Source of the DNA: CAVYGM01 sp963768025
GTDB taxonomy: Bacteria; Bacteroidota; Bacteroidia; Cytophagales; Spirosomataceae
NCBI GenBank assembly: GCA_963768025.1
Contig: CAVYGM010000033.1
Coordinates: forward strand, 62,001-126,000
Reading direction: 5' to 3'
DNA: 64,000 bases
Notes under the pieces: model-generated
Seen by the model: only the letters and a program-made list of their open reading frames with translations
Told to the model about the DNA's origin: nothing
Database searches by the model: none
Program-made: the position numbers and the translations under genes
Shown: piece by piece, positions 42,446 to 51,792 of the stretch
Numbering within the stretch: the first letter of the stretch is position 1
How the letters are laid out: each line of letters begins with the position of its first letter

Positions 42446-44141
42446 TCAAACTTCCAAGGATCTGACCAGGGTGAAGGATTGGGTAACATTCTTACTGCTT
42501 GTTGCCCCGATAGTCTTTTTTTATTTTATTTCGATCAAGTACACCGTAAACATTCCCTGGTTCGATGATTTTGAGAGCATTTCAAATTTTCTCCTGAATT
42601 GGGTCCACGCGGATAGTATTTCTGGAAAAATAGAATCGCTCATTCGTCCTCACAACGAGCATCGGGTGCTTACAGCACGTCTGCTGGTATTGGTGCAGTA
42701 CTGGGTATCCGGGCATACCAATTTCAGGGCACTTACCTTCCTGGGCAATTTGTCCGTATTTGGCATCTTAGCCGTCATTGCTGTCAATTTCAGACGAAGC
42801 AATAGAAATCTCGTTTGGTTACTCCCAACCGTACCGTTCCTGTTTAATCTGCAATACTATGCCATGACCACGATGACCATCATGTCGATGCAATACCAAA
42901 TGGTCATTTTTCTGTCTTTCCTTTCTTTGTATTTCCTTTCCAAGGGTACCAAAGTAGCTCTGATGATTTCCCTTCTCATCGCCATTCTGGATTCTTTCAG
43001 CATGGGAAATGGAATGATGGTTTGGCCCTCGGGAGTGATACTTTTACTCTTTCGCTTTCAGCGCTCTACCTTTGTCATCTGGTGTATATCTGCCATTTTC
43101 TCTATCTTTTTTTATTTTCATGGCCACGATTTTGTCCAGGGAAATGACGAGGCCTTTGGCTATATTTTGGCAAATCCTGTAAAGGTTTTGGTAGGTTCCC
43201 TAGCAATGTTAGGGGGGATCTTCGATATAGTCCCCCCTATTTCCTTTTCCAAAAGGATGGTAATTCCGGTTATTGCCGGATTCACCATCACCGTTTTCTT
43301 GCTACTTATTGTATCGTTAGCCCTAATTCGCCTTTACAAACCTCATTCAAAACTTTACCAAAAGTTCAGCAGCACGTTCCCTTATATTTCGCTGGAACGT
43401 ATGGAGGCAAAAGAATTCTCATTTTGGATTTCGGCCTTAGCCTACCTCTTCATAAGCATGATCCTGGTAGTTTTTTTTAGAACAAGGTTCAACTTCGAAC
43501 TTGTCCTGTGGAGTACCTACAAAATTTATCCAGGCACATTTGCGGCTATTACCTTTCTGCTTTTTATACGAGTATATACCGGAAGAAAACCGTCCGTATT
43601 TCTCTGGCTTGCGTATGCACTGGCTCTGATTACGTGCGTTTCCTCTTATTGGTACTACATTCCCGAAGTGGAGACAACAAGGCTTGGCCGAATAGCTTAC
43701 GCCTTTAATCAGCGAATGAATGGGATCGGATTAAGCGCTACAAAGGGAACAACCTTTGAAACGATGATTCAGGAAATCTTGCAAGAATCAGAAGATAGGG
43801 GATTCTATAAAATCCCAGTACCAACCATCCATCCGGATGAAAGTAGAATAATCAGAGGGGAAATAGCCAGGAGTTTTCAATATGATTCTTTGATCAAAAC
43901 CGAGGAGAATACCCTTATCAAGCTGAGGCTACCATCGCCTCTCAACCTGGCAAATAAAGGCGGAAACACTTTTGCGCTACTACGCTCAGATACTAATTTG
44001 TACGCGTTCCCCTTTGTAAATCAAGTTGCCTATTGCCTTACCAGCACCATGTACTCCGGCAACTATGCTGTTGAGCTTTGGGTCATTGAGGGCACCCAAA
44101 GCAAGTGGGCCTCAACGAATAAGAGTATTGAAATCAAATAG
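42438..44141 (+). CDS. Second polytopic GT-C-like membrane protein
   Basis: A 567-residue protein with about 10-12 helices, an acidic motif in the first external loop (NIPWFDDFESISNFLLNW) and IRPHNEHRVLTARL directly after, again GT-C-like. A soluble C-terminal part of about 140 residues follows the last helix. It has lower GC than the neighbouring genes, especially in its second half, which hints at a different history. It overlaps the previous gene by eight bases. I do not recognise a named family; a glycosyltransferase that decorates a surface polymer is the best inference. Confidence 0.6.
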   Translation: MISQTSKDLTRVKDWVTFLLLVAPIVFFYFISIKYTVNIPWFDDFESISNFLLNWVHADSISGKIESLIRPHNEHRVLTARLLVLVQYWVSGHTNFRALTFLGNLSVFGILAVIAVNFRRSNRNLVWLLPTVPFLFNLQYYAMTTMTIMSMQYQMVIFLSFLSLYFLSKGTKVALMISLLIAILDSFSMGNGMMVWPSGVILLLFRFQRSTFVIWCISAIFSIFFYFHGHDFVQGNDEAFGYILANPVKVLVGSLAMLGGIFDIVPPISFSKRMVIPVIAGFTITVFLLLIVSLALIRLYKPHSKLYQKFSSTFPYISLERMEAKEFSFWISALAYLFISMILVVFFRTRFNFELVLWSTYKIYPGTFAAITFLLFIRVYTGRKPSVFLWLAYALALITCVSSYWYYIPEVETTRLGRIAYAFNQRMNGIGLSATKGTTFETMIQEILQESEDRGFYKIPVPTIHPDESRIIRGEIARSFQYDSLIKTEENTLIKLRLPSPLNLANKGGNTFALLRSDTNLYAFPFVNQVAYCLTSTMYSGNYAVELWVIEGTQSKWASTNKSIEIK

Positions 44142-44398
44142 CGTGAACGAATACGGCCACCAAGACTAGTTACCCCTTCATTCAGGTAGCACCCTTAAGG
44201 CGCGGGCACAGAGCAGCCTTCCTAACCCATAAAGTATATCCCCAAGCTAGCGATGTGCTAGGACTTATGAAACAGAACAGTATTTTTGCCATCAGATCTA
44301 ACAACTTTTTCATTTGGAGGCTGATCCTTACCTATCCGTTAACGCCACCTTTTTTATCATAAAAGAAAAAATCGCCAACCGCGCGTACGTCCGAGCTG

Positions 44399-45868
44399 AT
44401 GCTGTTTAACTCCCTCCAATTCATTCTTTTCTTTATTGTCGTCACGGTAGCCTATTTTAGTCTGTCGTGGCGGGGGCGATGGATGCTGCTGCTGGGGGCG
44501 AGCTGCTACTTCTACATGGTGTTCAAGCCGGTGTATATTCTCATCCTATTTGGCACCATCATCATTGACTACATCGCGGGGCTTTGGATCGAAAAAACGC
44601 AGGATCAGCGAAAACGAAAACTCCTGCTGGTTATCAGCCTGATTTCCAATATCGGAATTCTGGCGTTCTTCAAGTACTACGATTTCCTGAGTGACTCCGC
44701 CAACGGTTTTTTCAACCTGCTCCATCTGGGTCCACAAGTCCCTCCGCTAGGCGGCTTAATCCCGCAGCGAATAGCCGAGTGGATTACCAACGGCGCGGGG
44801 CAAGTGCTACTACCCATCGGGCTTTCGTTTCATACCTTTCAGGCTATGAGCTATACCATTGAGGTATACCGGGGCAATCAGAAGGCAGAGCACCATTTTG
44901 GTATTTACGCCCTGTACGTGATGTTTTACCCGCAGCTGGTGGCCGGGCCCATCGAGCGCCCCCAAAATATGCTCTTCCAGTTCCATTCGTATTTTAAGTA
45001 CGACTTTGAGCAGGTAAAGGCGGGTCTGATGCAGATGGCCTTCGGGATGTTCAAGAAAGTGGTGATCGGTGACCGGCTGGCGCTGATGATCGACTACGCC
45101 TACGAGAACTCTTACGAGCATAACGGCCTCACCATGCTGGTAGCGACCCTATTCTTTACGTTCCGGATTTACTGCGATTTTTCGGGCTATTCGGATATTG
45201 CCATTGGCGCGGCGCGGGTAATGGGCTTCACGCTGATGGATAACTTCCGAACTCCTTACGAGGCTACCTCCATCTCGGAGTTCTGGGCGCGGTGGCATAT
45301 TTCCCTATCCACCTGGTTTAGAGATTACCTGTACATTCCGCTGGGTGGCAACCGCAAAGGGGAGTACCGGCGTTACTTCAATCAGTTTACGGTATTCCTG
45401 GTGAGTGGCCTGTGGCACGGAGCTAGCTGGAACTACGTGATTTGGGGCAGTCTGCACGGACTGTACCTGGTACTGGCCTCTGTGCGCGACAAATGGCTCA
45501 AAAAAGCAGGGATTACCCTTCCCAAAAATCGGTTTGTTACAATTTTCAATCTCCTTTTCACCTTCACTCTGGTATCCCTTTCCTGGGTATTTTTTAGAAA
45601 TGACAAGGCACCGGTGCGGCAGGCCTTCTCTATTCTTCGCAAAATATTTACCCTTTCCTGGGATGAACCCCTTCGTTCCCCGCTCAACGCGGTAGAGATG
45701 TGGTTCTGTGTGGCTCTCATCGCTTTCCTGTTGATAAAAGAGCATTATTTCCTCAAAATCCCTACCCGGAATACCGCGTTTTTCTACACTCTTTTTGCTT
45801 TCCTCTGCGTCGTCATCTACTTCTTCGGTGTCTTTACGTCCAACCAGTTCATCTATTTTCAGTTTTAG
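44399..45868 (+). CDS. MBOAT-family O-acyltransferase (AlgI/DltB-like)
   Basis: A 489-residue membrane-bound O-acyltransferase. The MBOAT core includes LPIGLSFHTFQAMSYTIEVY, FRIYCDFSGYSDIAIGAARV, EFWARWHISLSTWFRDYLYI and the active-site His in SGLWHGASWNYVIWGSLHG. AlgI and DltB relatives carry acyl groups over the inner membrane for O-acetylation of polysaccharides. The usual DltD/AlgJ-like SGNH partner is not next door. The two GT-C-like genes upstream support a role in modifying a surface glycan. A 257-base gap without a convincing gene separates it from them. Confidence 0.9.
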   Translation: MLFNSLQFILFFIVVTVAYFSLSWRGRWMLLLGASCYFYMVFKPVYILILFGTIIIDYIAGLWIEKTQDQRKRKLLLVISLISNIGILAFFKYYDFLSDSANGFFNLLHLGPQVPPLGGLIPQRIAEWITNGAGQVLLPIGLSFHTFQAMSYTIEVYRGNQKAEHHFGIYALYVMFYPQLVAGPIERPQNMLFQFHSYFKYDFEQVKAGLMQMAFGMFKKVVIGDRLALMIDYAYENSYEHNGLTMLVATLFFTFRIYCDFSGYSDIAIGAARVMGFTLMDNFRTPYEATSISEFWARWHISLSTWFRDYLYIPLGGNRKGEYRRYFNQFTVFLVSGLWHGASWNYVIWGSLHGLYLVLASVRDKWLKKAGITLPKNRFVTIFNLLFTFTLVSLSWVFFRNDKAPVRQAFSILRKIFTLSWDEPLRSPLNAVEMWFCVALIAFLLIKEHYFLKIPTRNTAFFYTLFAFLCVVIYFFGVFTSNQFIYFQF

Positions 45869-45884
45869 GGGAGGTGGTGAGGGC

Positions 45885-46109
45885 TTAGGTTATTAGGTTT
45901 TAGGAAAAAACTCAATACCCGTAAATTCTGACAATTTGACATTTTTTCGACCGGCATTCGGCTATCAGCCATGGGCGGTGAGGTTTTTTTAGGAGGTAAA
46001 TAGGAGGTATAACAGCTATGTGTTGTGCCAGCAATCGAACAAAAACTGACATCACAATCTCAATAGCTTTACCTTTAAAAACCTAACCGCTAACAAGCTA
46101 ATAACCTAA
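45885..46109. repeat. Inverted repeat framing the MBOAT-GroES-like intergenic region
   Basis: TTAGGTTATTAG (45885-45896) and CTAATAACCTAA (46098-46109) are perfectly complementary, with further imperfect TTAGG-rich matches beside them. The left arm begins 16 bases after the MBOAT stop and the right arm ends 16 bases before the GroES-like start, so almost the whole intergenic region lies inside the repeat. Confidence 0.6.
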
Positions 46110-46125
46110 CTGCTGATTACCTGAC

Positions 46126-46506
46126 ATGCTCGAAATAACATCTGACAACCGATTGAGAAGCCTGATTGTGGTAGGAGACCGCGTACTGATCAAACCTAAG
46201 AGTCCCAATGACCGCACGCACAGCGGCTTGTACCTACCTCCGACTGTCACCGAAAGAGAACAGGTTCAAACGGGTTACGTGATTAAAGTAGGGCCCGGCT
46301 ACCCCATTCCGGCTGCCGCCGAGGAGGAACCCTGGAAAGAGACCGAAGAGAGAGTGAAGTACATGCCCCTGCAAGCAAAGGAGGGCGACCTGGCCATTTA
46401 TCTGCAACGAAACGCCATTGAACTGGAATACGACGGCGAAACCTACGTTATAGTCCCACAGGCTTCCATCCTGATGCTGGACCGTACCGAAAACCTATTT
46501 GACTAA
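46126..46506 (+). CDS. GroES-like co-chaperonin (Cpn10 fold)
   Basis: A 126-residue protein with a Cpn10 fold: VVGDRVLIKPKSPNDRTHSG near the N-terminus, YLPPTVTEREQVQTGYVIKV, and VIVPQASILML at the end. The mobile loop is short and differs from true GroES, and an insert of about 25 charged residues (AAEEEPWKETEERVKYMPLQ) interrupts the barrel. No GroEL gene is adjacent. It is likely a paralogue of the housekeeping GroES and may not pair with GroEL. The DUF4174 gene starts ten bases downstream. Confidence 0.8.
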   Translation: MLEITSDNRLRSLIVVGDRVLIKPKSPNDRTHSGLYLPPTVTEREQVQTGYVIKVGPGYPIPAAAEEEPWKETEERVKYMPLQAKEGDLAIYLQRNAIELEYDGETYVIVPQASILMLDRTENLFD

Positions 46507-46515
46507 ACCAACCTT

Positions 46516-46938
46516 ATGATCCATTCGCTGCTATACTCCTTCCTCGCCGTGCCGTTGTTGATGGCCACCCTGGCAGAAACTCCCCTCTGGGAAAAACTGG
46601 AACGACTTACCTGGAAAAACCGGGTAGTAGTGGTCTATGCGCCCATAGACGGTTCCCGACAGATGCAACAACAGGTGCAGGCTTTGTCGCAAAAGACCGC
46701 CGGCATAAAGGAGCGTGACATGGTGGTGATCGAATGCGTTGGATCTACGCTGAGTAGCGAAGACAAAAACGTGATCAACCGCCGTTTCAGCCACGACCTC
46801 TCCAAGTTTGGCGTATGGCTGATTGGGAAGGATGGTGGTGTGAAGCTAAGCAGCGCCACGGCCGTCACGGCCGAAAAACTATTTGACCTGATTGATACCA
46901 TGCCCATGCGGCAGTCTGAAATGAAGCGTGGCGAGTGA
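46516..46938 (+). CDS. DUF4174-family secreted protein
   Basis: A 140-residue protein with a probable signal peptide (HSLLYSFLAVPLLMATLAE). The mature part has a thioredoxin-like beta-alpha layout (RVVVVYAPIDGSRQMQQQVQ, FGVWLIGKDGGVKL) of the DUF4174 family but no Cys-x2-Cys active site, so redox activity is unlikely. Function unknown. It follows the GroES-like gene by ten bases and converges on the lipocalin-like gene with eight bases between stops. Confidence 0.75.
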   Translation: MIHSLLYSFLAVPLLMATLAETPLWEKLERLTWKNRVVVVYAPIDGSRQMQQQVQALSQKTAGIKERDMVVIECVGSTLSSEDKNVINRRFSHDLSKFGVWLIGKDGGVKLSSATAVTAEKLFDLIDTMPMRQSEMKRGE

Positions 46939-46945
46939 GCTAGCC

Positions 46946-47359
46946 TTAGATGCGTTGATAGGTATACGAGCAGCCCTCAAAACACACGGGCACGATGGTC
47001 AGTCGGTTGTTCGATACCTCGTACCCCCACTGTACTTCCTGGGCAAAGGTAGCTTTGTCGTCAAACTTAATGCGAATCTCGCCACTCGATACAATGCGAA
47101 ATTCCCCCGAGCCCACTAGGGGGGTCTGGAACTGACCAGGCTGGGGAATTCGTTCAATGAATGAGCCGTTTTTTTTGAATTCCAGGGTTTGGGAACGAAC
47201 GGCGGTTGCGACCTGAGGAGTACAGTTACCATTGCCGGGGCTGACACAATATTCGATAAGTTGCCAGGTGCCCAGAATCTGCTCCTCCTGAGGAGTCAGC
47301 TCTTTTCGGCTGCACGCAATCAGGTAAACGATACTTAGAAATAAGACTATTTTTTTCAT
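46946..47359 (-). CDS. Lipocalin-like small lipoprotein
   Basis: A 137-residue lipoprotein (VYLIAC lipobox, Cys near residue 16). The mature part starts LGTWQLIEYCVSPGNGNCTP and continues as a beta barrel of the lipocalin-like/META-like class frequent in Bacteroidota (QTLEFKKNGSFIER, GEIRIKFDD, WGYEVSNNRLTIVP). Four Cys residues could form two disulfides. Ligand unknown. Transcribed alone from the minus strand. Confidence 0.75.
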   Translation of the reverse strand: MKKIVLFLSIVYLIACSRKELTPQEEQILGTWQLIEYCVSPGNGNCTPQVATAVRSQTLEFKKNGSFIERIPQPGQFQTPLVGSGEFRIVSSGEIRIKFDDKATFAQEVQWGYEVSNNRLTIVPVCFEGCSYTYQRI

Positions 47360-47446
47360 TTGGATTCATCATGTTTCTTCACTCTTTGACCCTTCAAGCT
47401 CCAAAAAGGTTGGAATGAGAACCCACAATCCTAGCTCCGGTACCCC

Positions 47447-48427
47447 ATGCCCGTATTGCATACCCAGGACCATCAGGCCCCATTCTGGCTACCCAACGGC
47501 CATTTTCAGAGTATCTTTCCTGCCTTATTCCGGAAGATCAAACATGTGACCTACACCCGTGAAAAAATCACGACCGACGACAACGATTTTCTGAATCTGG
47601 ACTGGGCCAAAACCACAAAACCGGCCAAAGGACTGGTGATTCTGTCGCACGGGCTGGAAGGTGACAGCAACCGGCAGTATATCCTGGGCATGGTGCGGGC
47701 CCTGACTCGCCACGGCTACGATTGCCTGGCCTGGAACTACCGCAGCTGCGGGGGAGAGATGAACCAGCAGGTGCGGTTTTACCATAGCGGCGCTACCGAC
47801 GACCTCGATCTGGTGGTGCAGCATGCTCTGAAAAAAGGGCATGATATCCTGTTCCTGATGGGGTTTAGTCTGGGGGGAAACCTGACGCTGAAATACCTGG
47901 GCGAAAGAGGTACCCAACTTGCCTCCCAAATCAGGAAAGCGGTGGTTTTCAGCGTACCGATGGATTTGCTGGCGTGCAGTCGGGCCATCGAAAAACCAGG
48001 AAACTGGCTGTACCTAAAACGGTTTCTGTCCTCCCTGAAACCAAAAGTGAGCGAAAAAGCAAAAGCATTTCCTGACCACATCAGCGTGGGAGATTATAGG
48101 CGAGTCAAAACTTTCTATGATTTCGACCACATATATACTGCCGCCCTGCATGGCTTCGCGGGGGCGGATGACTACTACGCCCGCAATAGCTCCAAGCGCT
48201 TCGTAGAGCATATTTCCATTCCCACCCTGATTGTCAACGCCCTAAACGACCCGCTGGTACCCTCCGACAGTTTACCTCAGGATATTATAGCCAAGATGCC
48301 TCAGGTATGGCTTGAACTCACCGAAGCCGGGGGCCACTGTGGCTTTCGGCCCCATCGGGTATTGGAGGATTTGTACTGGTCGGAGAAACGGGCGGTGGAA
48401 TTTTTGGGCGGCGATTCAGGATTATAG
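47447..48427 (+). CDS. YheT-family alpha/beta hydrolase
   Basis: A 326-residue alpha/beta hydrolase of the YheT/EMB8 group. VILSHGLEGDSNRQYILGMV holds the oxyanion-hole region, GFSLGGNLTLKYLGE the nucleophile Ser, and AGGHCGFRP the catalytic His, with Asp in NALNDPLVPSDS. Family members act as carboxylesterases or lipases with unclear physiological substrates. It is a single-gene unit with no helpful context. Confidence 0.87.
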   Translation: MPVLHTQDHQAPFWLPNGHFQSIFPALFRKIKHVTYTREKITTDDNDFLNLDWAKTTKPAKGLVILSHGLEGDSNRQYILGMVRALTRHGYDCLAWNYRSCGGEMNQQVRFYHSGATDDLDLVVQHALKKGHDILFLMGFSLGGNLTLKYLGERGTQLASQIRKAVVFSVPMDLLACSRAIEKPGNWLYLKRFLSSLKPKVSEKAKAFPDHISVGDYRRVKTFYDFDHIYTAALHGFAGADDYYARNSSKRFVEHISIPTLIVNALNDPLVPSDSLPQDIIAKMPQVWLELTEAGGHCGFRPHRVLEDLYWSEKRAVEFLGGDSGL

Positions 48428-48610
48428 CCAGATACTACTAGCCTCACCACCTATTCTTTAACAATAATGGTATTTAATAGTACGTATCCTATATAGCCCC
48501 CAGGAAATGTACATTGGTATAGTCCATTCAATATACGTTTCGTAATTTTGTACAAAACCTAGTAGTCATTCTGTATTAACGAGGTAGCCTACCTAATTCC
48601 AAATTTCTGC

Positions 48611-50515
48611 ATGCTTACCCAAACACTGAATCCCACGTACATTGTCATCGATTTTGACAGTACTTTTACCAAAGTAGAAGGGCTCGACGAACTGGCCCAC
48701 ATCGCTTTGGCTGGTCATAACGACCGGGAGTCCATTGTGCAACAGATCCGCGATCTGACCGATAAAGGCATGAACGGCGAAATGTCGTTTGCCGAGGGGT
48801 TACGTCGTCGCATTGAGTTACTACCGGCCAACCGCTCCCACATTGAGCTGTTGATTGATTACCTCCGGACCAAAGTATCGGATTCTTTTCAGCGCAATAA
48901 AGCATTCATTACCGAAAATGCGGATCATATCTATATTGTTTCCAGTGGGTTTAAGGAGTTCATTGTTCCCATCGTGACCGAGCTGGGTATCCGGCCCGAC
49001 CACGTGTATGCCAATGAGTTCAGGTTCGATGAAGGAGAAAATATTATTGGAGTAGACGATACCAACGTACTAGCCAGCGATGGCGGCAAGATCAAACTGC
49101 TCCGTACCCTGAATCTGGTGGGCGATGTGTATGTGATCGGCGACGGCTATACAGATTACGAGCTGCGCGAGTCGGGACTGGCCAACCGCTTTTATGCCTT
49201 TACCGAAAACGTCAATCGCCCGCGGGTGGTGCAGGTAGCCGACCACGTGTCGGGTTCCCTTGACGAATTTTTGTACGATAATAAACTGAGCCGCAGCCAG
49301 TCGTACCCAAAAAGCCGCATCAAGGTACTGCTGTTGGAAAACGTACACCCCGCGGCTGTAAAAGCTTTTGAAGACGAAGGCTTTAAGGTGGAGTTCGTGA
49401 AAGGCGCGCTGGACGAAGACGAGCTCTGTGAGCGCATCAAGGACGTATCTATCATCGGTATCCGTTCCAAAACCCAGATCACCAAACGCGTGCTCGAAAG
49501 CGCCAACCGTCTGATGGCCATCGGGGCGTTTTGCATCGGCACCAACCAGATCGACCTCGAAACTGCCACCGAACGCGGTGTGGCCGTGTTCAACGCTCCG
49601 TATAGCAACACCCGCTCCGTGGTGGAGCTGGCCGTAGGTGAGATGATCCTGCTGATCCGAAACATTGTTCCCAAAAGCAACCTGTTGCACCAGGGTATCT
49701 GGGATAAATCCGCTAGCGGCAGCTACGAAGTACGGGGCAAAAAACTAGGCATGGTGGGCTACGGCAGCATCGGCACGCAGCTATCCATCGTGGCCGAAGC
49801 GCTGGGGATGGAGGTATACTTCTATGACATTACCGACAAGCTCACCATCGGCAACGCCCGCAAGGTACGTTCCTTGCAGGAATTGCTGCAAATTTCGGAC
49901 GTCATCAGTCTGCACGTGGATGGCCGGAAAGAAAATACCAACATCATCGGCAAGGCAGAGTTTGACCTGATGAAGGACGGGGTTATTTTTATGAACCTCT
50001 CCCGCGGTCACGTGGTGGATATCGACGCCCTGGCCGACGCCATTAAGAGCGGCAAGGTAGCTGGCGCCGCCGTCGACGTATTCCCCAAAGAGCCCAAAAC
50101 CAACGACGAAGCCTTCGAAAGCCCCCTCATTGGCCTGGACAACGTGATCCTGTCGCCGCACATTGGTGGTAGTACCGAAGAAGCCCAGGAGAACATCGGC
50201 TACTATGTACCCGGCAAGCTGTTGGAATACATCAACAACGGCAGTACCTACGGTAGCGTCAATTTCCCCGAAGTGCAGCTTCCCAAGCTCGGCGACTGCC
50301 ACCGTCTGCTGCATATCCACGCCAATGTACCGGGCGTTCTGGCCAAGTTGAACAGTATTTTTGCCAAGCACAACATCAACATTTCGGGTCAGCACCTCAA
50401 AACCAACGAAACCATTGGTTATGTAATCGTGGACATTTCCAGAAATTACTCCGAGGAGTTTATTCAGGAAATCAAAGCCGTGGAAGGTACCATTCGGTTC
50501 CGGATGCTGTACTGA
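48611..50515 (+). CDS. Fused phosphoserine phosphatase-like HAD domain and phosphoglycerate dehydrogenase
   Basis: A 634-residue protein. Residues 1-225 are a HAD-IB phosphatase (YIVIDFDSTFTKVEGLDELA with the DxDST nucleophile motif; VYVIGDGYTDYELR with the metal-binding Asp). Residues about 235-550 are D-3-phosphoglycerate dehydrogenase (NAD site LGMVGYGSIGTQLSIVAEAL, catalytic Arg in NTRS/ SRGHVVDIDALA and the His in LSPHIGGSTEEAQENIG). Residues 560-634 are an ACT domain (NVPGVLAKLNSIFAKHNINI) for serine feedback. First and last steps of serine synthesis from 3-phosphoglycerate are thus joined, and a SerC-like transaminase follows 198 bases downstream, so the pathway is complete at this locus. 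The -7-like TAATTTTG near 48543 may drive it. Confidence 0.88.
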   Translation: MLTQTLNPTYIVIDFDSTFTKVEGLDELAHIALAGHNDRESIVQQIRDLTDKGMNGEMSFAEGLRRRIELLPANRSHIELLIDYLRTKVSDSFQRNKAFITENADHIYIVSSGFKEFIVPIVTELGIRPDHVYANEFRFDEGENIIGVDDTNVLASDGGKIKLLRTLNLVGDVYVIGDGYTDYELRESGLANRFYAFTENVNRPRVVQVADHVSGSLDEFLYDNKLSRSQSYPKSRIKVLLLENVHPAAVKAFEDEGFKVEFVKGALDEDELCERIKDVSIIGIRSKTQITKRVLESANRLMAIGAFCIGTNQIDLETATERGVAVFNAPYSNTRSVVELAVGEMILLIRNIVPKSNLLHQGIWDKSASGSYEVRGKKLGMVGYGSIGTQLSIVAEALGMEVYFYDITDKLTIGNARKVRSLQELLQISDVISLHVDGRKENTNIIGKAEFDLMKDGVIFMNLSRGHVVDIDALADAIKSGKVAGAAVDVFPKEPKTNDEAFESPLIGLDNVILSPHIGGSTEEAQENIGYYVPGKLLEYINNGSTYGSVNFPEVQLPKLGDCHRLLHIHANVPGVLAKLNSIFAKHNINISGQHLKTNETIGYVIVDISRNYSEEFIQEIKAVEGTIRFRMLY

Positions 50516-50531
50516 TATTGGTTGATTAGTT

Positions 50532-50652
50532 ATTGGTGGATTGGTTACTGGTAGATTGGTTATTGGGGTTGATTTGAGGATAGGAAACCCTATGCTTAAA
50601 TACCTGTTTTTAATTTACAGATTAACAAATAACTGATAACCAATCCACCAAT
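50532..50652. repeat. Inverted repeat in the serAB-serC intergenic region
   Basis: ATTGGTGGATTGGTTA (50532-50547) and its exact complement TAACCAATCCACCAAT (50637-50652) form a 16-bp stem around an 89-base loop. The arms are surrounded by degenerate copies of ATTGGTT and AACCAAT, so a longer imperfect stem is likely. Confidence 0.65.
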
Positions 50653-50712
50653 TGCCCAATCCACTATTCAACCAATACACCACTATACCAATAAACCCAC
50701 TCGTGACGAAAC

Positions 50713-51792
50713 ATGCAATATACCTTTTTTACGCCCGGCCCGGCTGCTTTATACCCGACTTTTGAGAAGCACGTCAAAACCTTTATTGATCAGCAACTCG
50801 GCTCTATTTCGCACCGGAGCCAACAGTACCGCGACCTCCATAAGTTTACCGTTGACCAGCTGCGCACCCTGCTTTCCATCCCGGATACCCATCAGGTCTT
50901 ATTCCTTGGATCAGCTTCCGAGGTCTGGGAACGTATCCTGCTCAACTGCGTGGAGCACGAGAGTTTTCACCTCGTAAATGGCTCCTTTTCCCAAAAATTC
51001 TACGATTACGCGCTCTCCCTGCACAAATTTGCCCATAGCCAACAAAAAACCATGGGCGAGGGCTTCGATGCCGCTACTACACAAGTACCCGAGTACGCCG
51101 AGGTGATTTGCACCACGCACAACGAAACCAGCTCGGGCGTTCAAATGCCGGTGGCCGAGATTCATAAACTCAAAAAAAACAATCCCGCCAAACTTCTGGC
51201 GGTAGACATGGTATCCTCGGCCCCCTACCCTGCCCTGGATTATGGTCTGGTGGATACAGCCTTTTTCTCGGTTCAGAAAGCCTTTGGCCTACCCGCCGGC
51301 CTGGGCGTGTGGATCGTAAACGAGGCCTGCCTTGCCAAAGCAGAGCGCTTGCGGCAGTACGATAGCCTCACCATAGGCGCGCACAATGACCTGCCTACGC
51401 TCTGGAAAAACGCCAAAAAAAGCGAAACCCCCGCCACTCCCAACGTGATGGGAATTTACCTGCTAGGCAAGATTGCGGAGGATTTTAACCGGATCGGCGT
51501 AGAAAACCTGAGGAAGGAAACCGAGCACAAAGCAGGCCTACTCTACGACGCAGTGAAGAAGCACAGCGGGCTGGATGCCTTCGTAAAGGAGCCCCGGCAC
51601 CAGTCACAAACCGTAGTGGTAGCCAACACCACCCGCGACTCCGCCGAAGTGATTAATCAACTGAAAGCTCAGGGTATGGTAATAGGGAGCGGCTACGGGG
51701 AATATAAGAAAACCCAGGTGCGCATCGCCAATTTCCCCGCTACCTCCCTGGAGCAGACTGAGAAACTGGTACGGGCGTTGAAGGGGGTGTAG
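50713..51792 (+). CDS. serC: Phosphoserine aminotransferase-like class V aminotransferase
   Basis: A 359-residue class V aminotransferase. The beginning YTFFTPGPAALYPTFEKHVK, the segment HNETSSGVQMPVAEI and the PLP-lysine site FFSVQKAFGLPAGLG are visible. In this position, beside the fused phosphatase/phosphoglycerate dehydrogenase, it should convert 3-phosphohydroxypyruvate to phosphoserine. By sequence it looks as close to alanine-glyoxylate aminotransferases as to classic SerC, so the specificity rests partly on context. Confidence 0.83.
   Translation: MQYTFFTPGPAALYPTFEKHVKTFIDQQLGSISHRSQQYRDLHKFTVDQLRTLLSIPDTHQVLFLGSASEVWERILLNCVEHESFHLVNGSFSQKFYDYALSLHKFAHSQQKTMGEGFDAATTQVPEYAEVICTTHNETSSGVQMPVAEIHKLKKNNPAKLLAVDMVSSAPYPALDYGLVDTAFFSVQKAFGLPAGLGVWIVNEACLAKAERLRQYDSLTIGAHNDLPTLWKNAKKSETPATPNVMGIYLLGKIAEDFNRIGVENLRKETEHKAGLLYDAVKKHSGLDAFVKEPRHQSQTVVVANTTRDSAEVINQLKAQGMVIGSGYGEYKKTQVRIANFPATSLEQTEKLVRALKGV

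Noticed and set aside
44267..44362. A 31-codon plus-strand frame between the GT-C-like and MBOAT genes
   Set aside because: It has no recognisable motif or ribosome site and looks like chance or a decayed remnant.
46126..46506. A housekeeping groES gene
   Set aside because: groEL is not adjacent and the mobile loop and insert differ from GroES, so it is reported only as GroES-like.
50521..50712. A CRISPR-like array from repeated ATTGGTT words
   Set aside because: The copies are short, degenerate and not regularly spaced, and they form an inverted arrangement rather than direct repeats with spacers.
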